Positions 27,321 through 36,430 of a stretch of DNA of 64,000 nt are shown one piece after another. Position 1 is the stretch's first letter; each line of letters opens with the position of its first letter. Below the pieces are notes generated by a model, which saw nothing but the letters and a program-made list of their open reading frames with translations, was not told where the DNA came from and ran no database searches. Origin of the DNA: Claveliimonas bilis (GTDB lineage: Bacteria; Bacillota; Clostridia; Lachnospirales; Lachnospiraceae); the NCBI RefSeq assembly GCF_030296775.1, contig NZ_AP027742.1, positions 1,426,001 through 1,490,000 on the forward strand, written 5' to 3'. A program made the translations under genes and the position numbers.

Positions 27321-27490
27321 AAGCGGAACCTCCCTATAAAATAATTATACCATGTGGAAGGAGAACACCGTTTAACTTTTGCGTTGATAAGAAGAACATT
27401 TTTCTTGATAAAAACAGAAAAGATATAAAAAAAGTGGATAACTGGAAAAGAAAAGCCCCGGCGTATGCCGGGGACTTTGTCTACAGTCTG
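25794..27490 (-). mobile_element. IS1182-family insertion sequence, 1697 bp
   Basis: Bounded by perfect 17-bp inverted repeats CAGACTGTAGACAAAGT (25794-25810 and, complemented, 27474-27490) and flanked by a 29-bp direct duplication of a palindromic terminator. It holds one transposase gene on the minus strand. Inward-facing hairpins sit at both ends: 25812-25837 followed by T5 on the plus strand, and 27456-27473 followed by T-rich sequence on the minus strand. They should shield the transposase from outside transcription. Members of this family are known for long and palindromic target duplications. Confidence 0.92.
25812..25846 (+). terminator. Inward-facing terminator at left end of the IS1182-type element
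   Basis: GGTGCTGGAG (25812-25821) pairs perfectly with CTCCAGCACC (25828-25837); the T-run is at 25842-25846. It stops plus-strand transcription entering from the CNNM gene. Confidence 0.85.
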
Positions 27491-27519
27491 AAAGAACTCC
27501 TGATATTCAGGAGTTCTTT
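27491..27519. repeat. Target duplication of the IS1182-type element, right copy
   Basis: Identical to 25765-25793. Read on the minus strand, it lies 3 bases after the tRNA-Thr gene and serves as its terminator. Confidence 0.9.
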
Positions 27520-27522
27520 TCA

Positions 27523-27595
27523 AGCTGCCTAGCGGACTTGAACCGCCGACCTCCGCCTTACCAAGGCGACGCTCTACCGACTGAGCCAAGGCAGC
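27523..27595 (-). tRNA. tRNA-Thr (anticodon GGT)
   Basis: A 73-base minus-strand cloverleaf: acceptor GCTGCCT/AGGCAGC, D arm GCTC, anticodon stem TCGCC/GGCGG with loop TTGGTAA, and T arm GGTTCAAGTCC. CCA is not encoded. Confidence 0.95.
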
Positions 27596-27619
27596 ACATA
27601 TTTTTTATGCAACGTGATT

Positions 27620-27648
27620 AATATACAATATGCAAGGTGGTTTGTCAA
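27620..27648 (-). promoter_or_regulatory. Promoter of tRNA-Thr
   Basis: On the minus strand TTGACA (27648-27643) and TATATT (27625-27620) are 17 bases apart, ending 25 bases before the tRNA. Confidence 0.75.
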
Positions 27649-27669
27649 TGGTTTTTGAAAATAATTCTA

Positions 27670-27698
27670 TTGTCGATTTTTTGGAAGTATGATAAGAT
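27670..27698 (+). promoter_or_regulatory. Promoter of glnS
   Basis: TTGTCG at 27670-27675 and TAAGAT at 27693-27698 with a 17-base spacer, 38 bases before the start codon. Confidence 0.6.
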
Positions 27699-27736
27699 AA
27701 AAGCCATGATTAGATTATAGTTAGCAGGAGGTTGCC

Positions 27737-29404
27737 ATGGGAGAAGAAGTGGTTTCTAAAAATTTTATTGAACAGGAAATAGATAAAGATCTGGCAGAAG
27801 GTGTTTATCAGAATGTTTGCACCCGGTTTCCGCCGGAACCAAACGGTTATCTTCATATTGGGCATGCAAAATCAATTCTTTTAAATTATGGACTTGCAAA
27901 AAAATATAATGGAACATTTCATTTAAGGTTTGATGACACAAATCCTACAAAAGAAGATATGGAATTTGTGGAATCCATCAAAAAAGATGTGGAATGGCTG
28001 GGGGCTGACTTTGGTGATCATCTGTACTATGCATCCGACTATTTTGACATTATGTATAAATGTGCAGTAAAACTGATCAAAAAAGGAAAAGCTTATGTCT
28101 GTGACTTAAGCCCCGAAGAAATCAGGGAGTACCGCGGAACGTTGACAGAACCGGGGAAAAACAGTCCTTACAGAGAGCGTTCTGCGGAAGAAAATTTAGC
28201 GCTTTTTGAAGAGATGAAAAACGGCCGGGTGGAAGATGGAAAAAGAGTTCTTCGTGCAAAAATTGATATGTCCTCACCTAATATCAATATGAGAGATCCT
28301 ATTATTTACCGTGTGGCGCATATGTCCCATCACAATACAGGAGATAAATGGTGTATTTATCCGATGTATGATTTCGCTCACCCTATTGAGGATGCGGTGG
28401 AAAAGATTACCCACTCCATCTGTACACTGGAATTTGAAGATCACAGACCGCTGTATGACTGGGTGGTAAGAGAATGTGAGTTTGATCCGGCTCCGCGTCA
28501 GATCGAGTTTGCCAAGCTGTATCTGACAAATGTTGTGACAGGAAAACGTTACATTAAGAAGCTGGTGCAGGATGGTATTGTGGATGGATGGGATGACCCG
28601 CGCCTTGTTTCTATTGCGGCCCTTCGCCGTCGCGGATTTACACCGGAATCCATTAAAATGTTTGTGGATATGTGCGGTGTTTCCAAGAGCCAGAGCTCTG
28701 TGGATTACGCGATGCTGGAATACTGTATCCGGGAGGACTTGAAAATGAAGCGTCCGCGTATGATGGCGGTGCTGGATCCCATTAAACTGGTGATCGACAA
28801 TTATCCGGAAGACCAGGTGGAATATCTGGATGTTGCCAACAACCTGGAAAATGAAGACCTGGGGACGCGAAAGGTTCCTTTTGAACGGGAGCTGTTCATC
28901 GAACGGGACGACTTTATGATCGAGCCGCCGAAGAAATATTTCCGTCTGTTTCCGGGAAATGAAGTGCGCCTGATGCATGCTTATTTTGTGAAATGTGTAG
29001 GATATGAAACAGATGAACAGGGAAATGTAACAGTAGTGCATGTGACATATGATCCGGAGACAAAGGCAGGGACAGGATTTACCGGACGGAAGGTAAAAGG
29101 AACGATCCACTGGGTGCCGGCCAGCCATGCACAGAAAGCAGAGGTTCGGCTGTACGAGAATCTGGTTGATGAAGAAAAGGGCGTCTATAATAAGGAAGAT
29201 GGTTCTTTGAATCTGAATCCTAATTCTCTGGAAATTCGAAGGAACTGCTATGTGGAACCGAGCTTTGACGGATGTGGGGCGTATGACAGTTTCCAGTTTG
29301 TACGGAACGGATATTTCTGCATTGACGCCAAAGATTCCGCTCCGGATACACTGGTGTTTAACAGGATCGTTTCGCTGAAGAGTTCATTTAAATTACCGAA
29401 ATAA
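27737..29404 (+). CDS. glnS: Glutamine--tRNA ligase
   Basis: A 555-residue class I synthetase. The ATP site [15 protein letters not shown] is at about 33-47, and the GlnRS-specific stretch FRFDDTNP appears as [15 protein letters not shown]. The acceptor-binding region and the two C-terminal anticodon-binding beta barrels are present. GluRS-only organisms lack this gene; here direct Gln-tRNA charging is possible. It has no C-terminal YqeY domain, which some anaerobes fuse to it. GGAGG precedes ATG 27737. The MocR-type regulator gene follows after 10 bases. Confidence 0.94.
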   Translation: MGEEVVSKNFIEQEIDKDLAEGVYQNVCTRFPPEPNGYLHIGHAKSILLNYGLAKKYNGTFHLRFDDTNPTKEDMEFVESIKKDVEWLGADFGDHLYYASDYFDIMYKCAVKLIKKGKAYVCDLSPEEIREYRGTLTEPGKNSPYRERSAEENLALFEEMKNGRVEDGKRVLRAKIDMSSPNINMRDPIIYRVAHMSHHNTGDKWCIYPMYDFAHPIEDAVEKITHSICTLEFEDHRPLYDWVVRECEFDPAPRQIEFAKLYLTNVVTGKRYIKKLVQDGIVDGWDDPRLVSIAALRRRGFTPESIKMFVDMCGVSKSQSSVDYAMLEYCIREDLKMKRPRMMAVLDPIKLVIDNYPEDQVEYLDVANNLENEDLGTRKVPFERELFIERDDFMIEPPKKYFRLFPGNEVRLMHAYFVKCVGYETDEQGNVTVVHVTYDPETKAGTGFTGRKVKGTIHWVPASHAQKAEVRLYENLVDEEKGVYNKEDGSLNLNPNSLEIRRNCYVEPSFDGCGAYDSFQFVRNGYFCIDAKDSAPDTLVFNRIVSLKSSFKLPK

Positions 29405-29414
29405 AGAAGGAACC

Positions 29415-30848
29415 ATGCATGAATTAACGATTAATTTACGACCGTCAGATAAAGAGCCTCTTTATGAGCAGATTTACACTTATATTAAAGATGAGATCAG
29501 AGCCGGAAGGATCCTGTGCAAGGAGAAGCTTCCGTCTACAAGAGCGCTCTCCTCTTACCTGGAGGTCAGCAGAAGCACGGTGGAACTTGCCTATGAACAG
29601 CTTTTATCCGAGGGATATATTGAATCAGTGCCTTACAGAGGTTTTTTTGTAGCGCAGGTGGACGAGCTGTATCATTTGGAGGCGGAAAGAAAAAAGGATT
29701 CTTTTCTGGAGAAAAAAGAGGAGTCCAGGGAACAAATGGAAATAAACGGGGAAAAGAAAATCAAGTATGATTTTACTCCCAATGGAGTGGATCTGAAAAG
29801 TTTTCCCTATAATACCTGGCGGAAGCTATCAAGAGAGATTTTATCCGATGACCGCACGGAACTGTTCCGGCTGGGAGATCCGAGAGGTGAGTATGAGTTT
29901 CGGAGTGTGATCTGCCGGTATCTGTATCAGGCAAGAGGAGTGAACTGTACCCCGGAACAGGTTATCGTGGGAGCCGGAAGCGATTATCTCATGATGCTTT
30001 TTTGCACCATTATCGGAAGAGATCATGTGATCGCAGTAGAGAACCCCACTTATAAGAAGGCTTACAGATTGTTTCAAAGTCAGGAGTATAAAGTGATGCC
30101 TGTTCCTATGGACGGGATGGGAATGAAGATAGATCCTCTTAGAAAATCAGGGGCAGATATTGCATATGTTACGCCGTCCCATCAGTATCCCACAGGGATC
30201 GTAATGCCTATAGGCAGAAGAATGGAGCTTTTGAAATGGGCGGAGGAGGAAGAAGGACGCTATATTGTAGAAGATGATTATGACAGTGAATTTCGCTATA
30301 AAGGGAAACCGATCCCGGCCCTTCAGGGCTATGATGCCCATGGAAAAGTAGTGTATCTCGGCACATTTTCAAAGTCGATTGCTCCGGCTATCCGTTTAAG
30401 CTATATGGTGCTTCCACCGGAGCTTTGTGAAGCCTACCAGCAAAAGTGCCGGTTTTTAAGCTCCACTGTTTCCAAAGTAGATCAGCTGATCGTATGCCGA
30501 TTTATTGAGGAAGGCTATTATGAGCGTCATCTGAATAAGACAAGGGCGCTCTATAAAAGCCGCCATGACCAGTTGATCCTGGGACTTCGGCCATTGGCAG
30601 GACAATGCCGGATATCCGGAGAAAATGCAGGTGTGCATCTTCTTTTGCATTTCCCGGGAGGCCGGGAAGAGTCAGAGTTGATTCTCCGGGCGGCGGAAGA
30701 AGGGATCAAAGTATACGGATTATCCGATTATATTGTAGATGAGGACGAGAAAAGGGAAGAAGCAACGATTTTGCTTGGATATGCCAATATGTCGGAAGAG
30801 AAGATTAAAGAGGCGTGCGCTGTCCTTGGGGAAATCTGGAAAAATTGA
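29415..30848 (+). CDS. MocR/PdxR-family regulator (GntR HTH plus aminotransferase-like domain)
   Basis: A 477-residue PLP-dependent transcription factor. The N-terminal GntR winged helix (about 8-78: LPSTRALSSYLEVSRSTVELAYEQL) is joined to a fold-type I aminotransferase-like domain from about 115. The PLP lysine is in YLGTFSKSIAPAIRLSY and the cofactor Asp in VEDDYDSEFRY. PdxR members control vitamin B6 synthesis, others GABA use; neither target lies in this window. AAGGAACC precedes ATG 29415, 10 bases after glnS. It ends at a bidirectional terminator. Confidence 0.9.
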   Translation: MHELTINLRPSDKEPLYEQIYTYIKDEIRAGRILCKEKLPSTRALSSYLEVSRSTVELAYEQLLSEGYIESVPYRGFFVAQVDELYHLEAERKKDSFLEKKEESREQMEINGEKKIKYDFTPNGVDLKSFPYNTWRKLSREILSDDRTELFRLGDPRGEYEFRSVICRYLYQARGVNCTPEQVIVGAGSDYLMMLFCTIIGRDHVIAVENPTYKKAYRLFQSQEYKVMPVPMDGMGMKIDPLRKSGADIAYVTPSHQYPTGIVMPIGRRMELLKWAEEEEGRYIVEDDYDSEFRYKGKPIPALQGYDAHGKVVYLGTFSKSIAPAIRLSYMVLPPELCEAYQQKCRFLSSTVSKVDQLIVCRFIEEGYYERHLNKTRALYKSRHDQLILGLRPLAGQCRISGENAGVHLLLHFPGGREESELILRAAEEGIKVYGLSDYIVDEDEKREEATILLGYANMSEEKIKEACAVLGEIWKN

Positions 30849-30851
30849 TAA

Positions 30852-30907
30852 AAAATAGCAGAGGATACAACAAAATTACATTCCGCTGTATCCTCTGTTA
30901 TTTTTTA
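30852..30907. terminator. Bidirectional terminator
   Basis: AAAAAATAGCAGAGGATACA on the left pairs with TGTATCCTCTGTTATTTTTT on the right, with A-runs and T-runs outside, so it works for the MocR-type gene (plus) and the convergent small gene (minus). Confidence 0.88.
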
Positions 30908-31180
30908 ATCCTCAGAATCTTCCTCTTCAGAGTTGCTTTCCTCTTCCTTCGTTTCCTCTTCGGCTGTTTCTTCCGTTTCCTTCGGGGTTCCGCCAAGGGG
31001 GACATATTCACGGTCAGTGACAGGTTTCAGATCATTATCAAGATCAAAGTCATCGTCTTCAAAGTCATCAGAATCTTCTTCCGGTGTATCTTTAGAAGAC
31101 TTTTTCAGATAATAAATAAGTCCGGCGATTGCGCTTCCTACAGCGGCCAGTCCTAATAAACGTTTTAACCATTTAGACAT
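30905..31180 (-). CDS. Small single-pass protein with acidic tail
   Basis: A 91-residue protein: a short basic N-terminus (MSKWLKRLL), one hydrophobic helix at about 7-25, and then almost only Asp, Glu, Ser and Thr (DDFEDDDFDLDND, later EETAEEETKEEESNSEEEDSED). It resembles YtxH-like membrane-anchored Firmicute proteins in layout, but no family is certain. AAAGGAG precedes ATG 31180 on the minus strand. It converges with the MocR-type gene at a shared terminator. Confidence 0.75.
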   Translation of the reverse strand: MSKWLKRLLGLAAVGSAIAGLIYYLKKSSKDTPEEDSDDFEDDDFDLDNDLKPVTDREYVPLGGTPKETEETAEEETKEEESNSEEEDSED

Positions 31181-31387
31181 ATATGTGGCTCCTTTCTCTG
31201 CTTTGCAAATATGTTAAGATATATTGTAATACTTTTCGAAAGAAAAAGGAAGGGGGGAGCGTTAAATATTGTACTGAATTTGGACCTTCTGTTTGGAAGA
31301 GTATAGACAGTTCGGATTCACTGTAGATGAGTTGTGGAGATCTTGAAAGTATGTTACACTATATGTTGTGTTTAGAAGGAGGTACAT

Positions 31388-32947
31388 ATGGATCACAAAG
31401 AACCAGGAAAGGCAAAGAAAGGCTTGTCAAGAATTATATTCAGCCGGACGGGTTTCATTCTTTTGCTGATCCTGATACAGCTTGGAATATTTGTCATTAC
31501 AACGAATCTGCTGCAAAACTATGCAATGTTTATCCACGGGACGATGACAGTATTGAGTGTCATTGTGGTAATCTACATCATTAATTCTGAAGATAACCCA
31601 GCTTTTAAAATGACATGGATGCTGTGCATTGTGGGATTACCGGCAGTGGGAACGCTTTTCTATATATATGTAAAAACCCAGGGGGGAGTACGATGGATGG
31701 GGAAACGTCTGGCTACGCTCCGGATTGAGACGGATTCGTATATGCTGCAGGACATGGATGTGGTAGATGCCCTTAGAGCCAGCAAGCCGGCGAATGCCAA
31801 CCTTGCATATTATCTGTCTCATCACCTGGGATTTCCGGTATATCGTAATACGGAAATCACTTATTTCCCGCTGGGTGAGGATAAGTTCCGTGCAATGATC
31901 CCGGAATTGGAAAAAGCCCGGAAATATATTTTTATGGAATACTTTATTGTGGAGAAAGGGTATATGTGGGACAGTATTTTGAAGGTTCTCACCCGGAAAG
32001 CAAGAGAAGGGGTGGAAGTCAGATTTATGTATGACGGCACCTGCGCGATTTCCATGCTTCCCTACGATTATCCTTCAGAGCTGGAAAGCAGAGGAATAAG
32101 GTGTAAGATGATGAACCCTATCAAGCCTTTTTTGTCCACAGTACAGAATAACCGAGACCATAGAAAGATCTGTGTGATAGATGGAAAGGTTGGTTTTACC
32201 GGCGGAATTAATTTGGGTGATGAATATATCAATCGAAAAGAAAGATTCGGGCACTGGAAGGATACGGCGGTTATGCTGAAAGGGGATGCAGTGCAGAGCC
32301 TTACAATGATGTTTCTGCAGCTGTGGAACATCGATGAAAAGCGGCCGGAGAGGTATCAGCGGTATCTGACGCCCAGAAAAGACGGACTGAGAAGGGAATT
32401 GGGATATGTGCTCCCCTATGGGGACAGTCCTTTTGATAACGAAAACGTAGGGGAAGAAGTCTATTTCCATATATTGAATCACGCAAAGAAATATGTACAT
32501 ATTATGACGCCTTATCTTATATTGGACAGTGAGATGATCTCTGCGCTTACAAGAACTGCAAAGAGCGGAATCGAAGTAATCATTATCATGCCGCATATAC
32601 CGGATAAATGGTACGCATTTGCATTGGCTAAAACTTATTACAGAGAATTGATCCGGGCAGGAGTGCAGATCTATGAATATACACCGGGATTTGTACATGC
32701 GAAAGTCTTTGTCTCAGATGACGATACGGCAACAGTCGGAACGATCAACTTGGACTATCGGAGCTTGTATCTGCACTTTGAATGCGGTGTATTTATTTAT
32801 AACAATTCAGTTATCGATAAAATTGAAAGAGATTTTCAGCAGACTCTGGCAAAATGCCACAAAATCAGCCTGTTGGATGTAAGAAAGAGAACAATGCTGA
32901 CCAAACTGGCAGGTCAGGTGCTGCGTCTTTTTGCTCCTCTTATGTAG
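31388..32947 (+). CDS. cls: Cardiolipin synthase
   Basis: A 519-residue phospholipase-D superfamily membrane enzyme condensing two phosphatidylglycerols to cardiolipin. Two or three N-terminal membrane helices (about 18-40, 46-67, 78-95) precede two HKD motifs: HRKICVIDGKVGFTGGIN in the first half and HAKVFVSDDDTATVGTIN in the second. Length is in the normal range. AGAAGGAGGT lies just before ATG 31388. It stands alone, with an approximately 200-base AT-rich upstream region shared with the divergent small gene. Confidence 0.94.
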   Translation: MDHKEPGKAKKGLSRIIFSRTGFILLLILIQLGIFVITTNLLQNYAMFIHGTMTVLSVIVVIYIINSEDNPAFKMTWMLCIVGLPAVGTLFYIYVKTQGGVRWMGKRLATLRIETDSYMLQDMDVVDALRASKPANANLAYYLSHHLGFPVYRNTEITYFPLGEDKFRAMIPELEKARKYIFMEYFIVEKGYMWDSILKVLTRKAREGVEVRFMYDGTCAISMLPYDYPSELESRGIRCKMMNPIKPFLSTVQNNRDHRKICVIDGKVGFTGGINLGDEYINRKERFGHWKDTAVMLKGDAVQSLTMMFLQLWNIDEKRPERYQRYLTPRKDGLRRELGYVLPYGDSPFDNENVGEEVYFHILNHAKKYVHIMTPYLILDSEMISALTRTAKSGIEVIIIMPHIPDKWYAFALAKTYYRELIRAGVQIYEYTPGFVHAKVFVSDDDTATVGTINLDYRSLYLHFECGVFIYNNSVIDKIERDFQQTLAKCHKISLLDVRKRTMLTKLAGQVLRLFAPLM

Positions 32948-32982
32948 AAGAAGGAAATCAGATAGATTAGCAAAAATAATAA

Positions 32983-33011
32983 TGTACAATAAGAAAAAAA
33001 TATAGTATAAT
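32983..33011 (+). promoter_or_regulatory. Promoter of purA
   Basis: TGTACA at 32983-32988 and TATAAT at 33006-33011, spacer 17. Confidence 0.55.
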
Positions 33012-33074
33012 GCTTATGGCTGTTAAAGAGCAGCTATTGGATAGTAATGTAAATGACACACAGGAGGAATTGAT

Positions 33075-34349
33075 ATGGTAAAAGCAGTAGTAGGCGCCAA
33101 CTGGGGCGATGAAGGTAAAGGGAAGATTACCGATATGCTGGGAGAAAATGCGGATATTATTGTCCGTTTCCAGGGAGGAGCCAATGCAGGGCACACGATC
33201 ATAAATGATTATGGTAAATTCGCACTTCATACACTGCCTTCCGGCGTATTCTACAGCCATACAACAAGTATCATTGGAAATGGAGTGGCCCTTGATGTGC
33301 CGAGGTTATTTGAGGAGATCCAGTCCATTGTGGAAAAGGGGGTTCCTATGCCGAAGATCCTTGTATCGGACCGCGCGCAGATGGTAATGTCCTATCACAA
33401 AAATTTTGATGCCTATGAGGAAGAAAGGCTGGGAGGCAAATCTTTTGGCTCTACAAAGTCCGGAATCGCGCCGTTTTATTCAGATAAGTATGCGAAAATC
33501 GGCTTCCAGGTGAGCGAGTTGTTTGATGATGAGCTTCTGAAGGAAAAGACAGTACGCGTGGCGGAACAGAAAAATGTACTGCTTGAGCATCTCTACCATA
33601 AGCCATTGATAGATCCTGCTGATTTATATAATGAGTTGCAAGAATATAAAAGAATGATAGAGCCATATGTGTGTGATGTGGCATTGTTCCTTCATAATGC
33701 GCTGAAGGAAGGGAAAGAAATCCTTCTGGAGGGACAGCTTGGTTCTCTGAAGGATCCCGATCACGGAATTTATCCGATGGTCACTTCTTCTTCCACCCTT
33801 GCTGCATACGGTGCAATCGGAGCGGGAATCCCTCCATATGAGATTAAAAAGATCATCACAGTGTGCAAAGCATATTCCAGTGCTGTAGGGGCAGGAGCTT
33901 TTGTCAGTGAGATCTTCGGGGAAGAGGCAGATGAGCTTCGCCGCCGGGGAGGCGACGGAGGAGAATTTGGAGCTACCACAGGACGTCCGAGACGTATGGG
34001 ATGGTTTGACTGTGTTGCTTCCAAATATGGCTGCAGGCTGCAGGGAACGACAGATGTGGCTTTCACGGTTCTGGATGTTCTGGGATATCTGGATGAGATT
34101 CCTGTATGCGTGGGATATGAAATTGACGGAGAAGTGACAACAGACTTCCCGACTACACATCTTCTGGAAAAGGCAAAACCTGTATTGAAGAAGCTTCCGG
34201 GATGGAAGTGCGATATCCGTGGAATTAAAAAATATGAAGATCTTCCGGAAAACTGCAGAAATTATATAGAGTTCGTAGAAAAGGAGATTGGATACCCGAT
34301 TACAATGATCTCAAATGGACCGGGGCGTCATGATATTATTTATCGGTAA
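33075..34349 (+). CDS. purA: Adenylosuccinate synthetase
   Basis: Converts IMP, aspartate and GTP to adenylosuccinate, the first AMP-specific step. A 424-residue protein with the GTP-binding N-terminus GANWGDEGKGK, catalytic D12 and H40 (GGANAGHTI), the aspartate-binding TTGRPRR loop near 305 and the C-terminal guanine site ISNGPGR. CAGGAGG precedes ATG 33075. Monocistronic, closed by a strong terminator. No purine riboswitch signature is visible in the 127-base leader. Confidence 0.96.
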   Translation: MVKAVVGANWGDEGKGKITDMLGENADIIVRFQGGANAGHTIINDYGKFALHTLPSGVFYSHTTSIIGNGVALDVPRLFEEIQSIVEKGVPMPKILVSDRAQMVMSYHKNFDAYEEERLGGKSFGSTKSGIAPFYSDKYAKIGFQVSELFDDELLKEKTVRVAEQKNVLLEHLYHKPLIDPADLYNELQEYKRMIEPYVCDVALFLHNALKEGKEILLEGQLGSLKDPDHGIYPMVTSSSTLAAYGAIGAGIPPYEIKKIITVCKAYSSAVGAGAFVSEIFGEEADELRRRGGDGGEFGATTGRPRRMGWFDCVASKYGCRLQGTTDVAFTVLDVLGYLDEIPVCVGYEIDGEVTTDFPTTHLLEKAKPVLKKLPGWKCDIRGIKKYEDLPENCRNYIEFVEKEIGYPITMISNGPGRHDIIYR

Positions 34350-34397
34350 TTAAAGGGCGGATATAACAAATAAAATTGAAAAATAGTTCGTACAAAA

Positions 34398-34438
34398 GCG
34401 GAAAAAGTGTCAAAGATGACAATTTTTCCGCTTTTTTT
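34398..34438 (+). terminator. purA terminator
   Basis: GCGGAAAAA and TGTC pair with GACA and TTTTTCCGC, followed by T7. Confidence 0.88.
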
Positions 34439-34607
34439 AAGAAATTCCTTAGTTTTATTTTATCCATTTTCCACAGACTGTACATATTTAACTGCTATAC
34501 TTGAATCTGTAAACAAAAAGAGTCATAACATCGGAAAATGGCAAATATAATAATAAAGCCGAAAGATTTGGATAAAAAGAAAGTCAGTAAAGAACGGAGG
34601 TATGAAC

Positions 34608-34763
34608 ATGAGACATGATATGAGAAAAAGCGGCAGCCAGGAAATCATATCCCTGGAGGAATATCTGGACAGAAGACAAAAAATAAAAGAAAAAGAATCC
34701 AAAAAAGAACAGAGAAAAACAGAAAAGAGCCCCGCCTGGATGTGGGCAGAGCTTTACGTTTGA
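34608..34763 (+). CDS. Small charged protein (51 aa), unknown
   Basis: ATG 34608 is 7 bases after GGAGG (34596-34600), a good start; ATG 34602 is too close. The 51-residue product is rich in Lys, Glu and Arg (REEYLDRRQKIKEKES-like helix in the middle) and ends SPAWMWAELYV. Its end overlaps the convergent small membrane protein gene by 10 bases. No family recognised. A good ribosome site and a terminator upstream make it likely real. Confidence 0.6.
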   Translation: MRHDMRKSGSQEIISLEEYLDRRQKIKEKESKKEQRKTEKSPAWMWAELYV

Positions 34764-35008
34764 TTATCCTGTTCCGTATCATCCTTATAGGAAAGCTCAT
34801 CTGGCTTCTGGTGATCGCCTCTGATATTTTTGTATACCAGTGTGTAGGCATAAAGAAGGACAGGGATAATGATCGTACAGGCAATGGAAGCTTTCAGCAT
34901 TCCCATTGCAGCAGAGCGGTCTGTGAAAGCAAAAAATAAAGTGCTTCCATATAAGGCGAAAAGCAAAACAGCGCCGAACAATGCAAGAAAACGTTTCATT
35001 TTTTTCAT
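34754..35008 (-). CDS. Small two-helix membrane protein, unknown
   Basis: An 84-residue protein with two hydrophobic helices (about 6-28 and 38-59) and a polar C-terminus (NIRGDHQKPDELSYKDD). AAAGGA lies 9 bases before ATG 35008 on the minus strand. It is convergent with the 51-residue gene and divergent from the SEC-C gene. Function unknown. Confidence 0.7.
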   Translation of the reverse strand: MKKMKRFLALFGAVLLFALYGSTLFFAFTDRSAAMGMLKASIACTIIIPVLLYAYTLVYKNIRGDHQKPDELSYKDDTEQDNQT

Positions 35009-35179
35009 AAGCAGAAATCCTTTCTTTGTGCAGCAAGAGGAAGCTTTTGCCGCAAGTTTGTCAGATGTTTCATATTATATATGGAAACAGTGAAAAAATC
35101 AAATACTGGCTCTTTGAAAAAAATGGAAAATGGTATATAATAATTCGTGCAGAATAACTTACAAAGGAGTATATAGAAT

Positions 35180-35686
35180 ATGAGCAATACATTATTAGAG
35201 CAGTGGAGAGCAGTTGCTTATAATGAAAAATCAGACAGAGGACAGCTTCAGCAATTCTGGGCATCCTATTTTCAGATTGAAAAGGAGATCTACGAACAGC
35301 TTCTTTCTAATCCGGAAGAAGAGGTAAGAGGGACAGTAAAAGAGCTGGCTGAAAGATATCATCAGAGCGTCATGACAATGGTAGGTTTTCTGGACGGCAT
35401 TGATGAGAGTCTGAAAGTTCCGAATCCGATTGAGACAATGGATGAGGATACAGAAGTAAACCTTGTATATGATAAAGAACTTCTGTATAAAAATATGGTG
35501 GCTGCAAAGGCGGACTGGCTTTATGAACTGCCGCAGTGGAAAGAAATTTTTTCAGAGGAAGAACGGAAAAAACTTTACAAAGAGCAGAAGGAATCCGGTA
35601 CAATACGCAAGGGCAAAAAAGTGGGACGAAACGATCCTTGCCCATGCGGAAGCGGAAAGAAGTATAAAAAGTGCTGCGGAAGATAG
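35180..35686 (+). CDS. SEC-C motif protein
   Basis: A 168-residue protein. The C-terminus is a SEC-C zinc motif, [20 protein letters not shown], with C154, C156, C165 and C166 as ligands, the same module that ends SecA. The N-terminal 140 residues are helical and acidic with no recognised domain ([19 protein letters not shown]). SEC-C proteins often bind ribosomes or SecB-like partners; the role of this one is unknown. AAAGGAG precedes ATG 35180. The YdcF-like gene starts 3 bases after the stop. Confidence 0.88.
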   Translation: MSNTLLEQWRAVAYNEKSDRGQLQQFWASYFQIEKEIYEQLLSNPEEEVRGTVKELAERYHQSVMTMVGFLDGIDESLKVPNPIETMDEDTEVNLVYDKELLYKNMVAAKADWLYELPQWKEIFSEEERKKLYKEQKESGTIRKGKKVGRNDPCPCGSGKKYKKCCGR

Positions 35687-35689
35687 AAA

Positions 35690-36400
35690 ATGACTGAACT
35701 GGGTATATTCTGTCTGTTGTATTTTGTATTAATACGTCTGGCAATGGGAAAGTGGACCTCTACATTTGCAGGCTTCTGGGCGGCGGCCGGGATCGGCTGT
35801 CTGGCTGTCCGTCTGCTGACGGCATATCTTCCGGAATGGCTGGAAACGGTGGTGTGGTTTACTTTTTCCGTTGCTGTTTTTATTTTTTTGGCTGTAGAGA
35901 TCAGAATTTTTTCGGAACTTTTGAATAAGCAGGAAAAGAAGTGCGACTACCTGATCGTATTGGGCGCACATATAGAGGGCGATCAAGTTACAAATTCGTT
36001 AAAAAGACGTTTGGATAAGGCGATGCAGTATAAAGAGAAATTTCCAAAGACCCGGATCATTGTTTCCGGGGGGCGAGGTACGGGTGAAACAGTCACTGAG
36101 GCAGAGGCAATGAAGAAGTATCTTCAGCAGCATGGGATAAAAGAGAGCTGCATTGAAATGGAAGATCAGTCAACGACGACAAAAGAAAACCTTGCGTTTT
36201 CGGCAGCAATGCTTCCGGATATGAATTGTCCGGTGGGGATTGTGACCAATAATTTTCATATTTACAGGGCAAGACAATACGCCAGGAAACTTGGATATCA
36301 AAATACATGCGGCATTCCGGCAGGGTGCAGCAGGATCTTGCTTCTTAATTATGCAGTAAGAGAGTTTTTTGCAGTGTGGAAGATGTGGATTTTGGGATAG
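35690..36400 (+). CDS. YdcF/SanA family (DUF218) protein
   Basis: A 236-residue protein with two or three N-terminal membrane helices (about 4-75) and a DUF218 domain: YLIVLGAHIEGDQVTNSLKR, RIIVSGGRGTGETVTEAEAM, and the EDQSTTTKENL and TNNFHIYRA blocks that line the presumed active site. Relatives (SanA, ElyC, YdcF) affect envelope integrity; the biochemical role is unclear. It begins 3 bases after the SEC-C gene and is followed after 30 bases by the aldo-keto reductase. Confidence 0.88.
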   Translation: MTELGIFCLLYFVLIRLAMGKWTSTFAGFWAAAGIGCLAVRLLTAYLPEWLETVVWFTFSVAVFIFLAVEIRIFSELLNKQEKKCDYLIVLGAHIEGDQVTNSLKRRLDKAMQYKEKFPKTRIIVSGGRGTGETVTEAEAMKKYLQQHGIKESCIEMEDQSTTTKENLAFSAAMLPDMNCPVGIVTNNFHIYRARQYARKLGYQNTCGIPAGCSRILLLNYAVREFFAVWKMWILG

Positions 36401-36430
36401 ACTATAGAGGACCGGAAGGAGAGAAAAGCA

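Noticed and set aside
26351-27344. Plus-strand open frames of 143 and 174 codons inside the IS1182-type element
   Set aside because: They are antisense to the transposase with intact catalytic motifs; no ribosome sites.
31327-31584. 85-codon frame overlapping the start of cls
   Set aside because: Different frame from cls, no ribosome site; cls has a strong one and an intact product.
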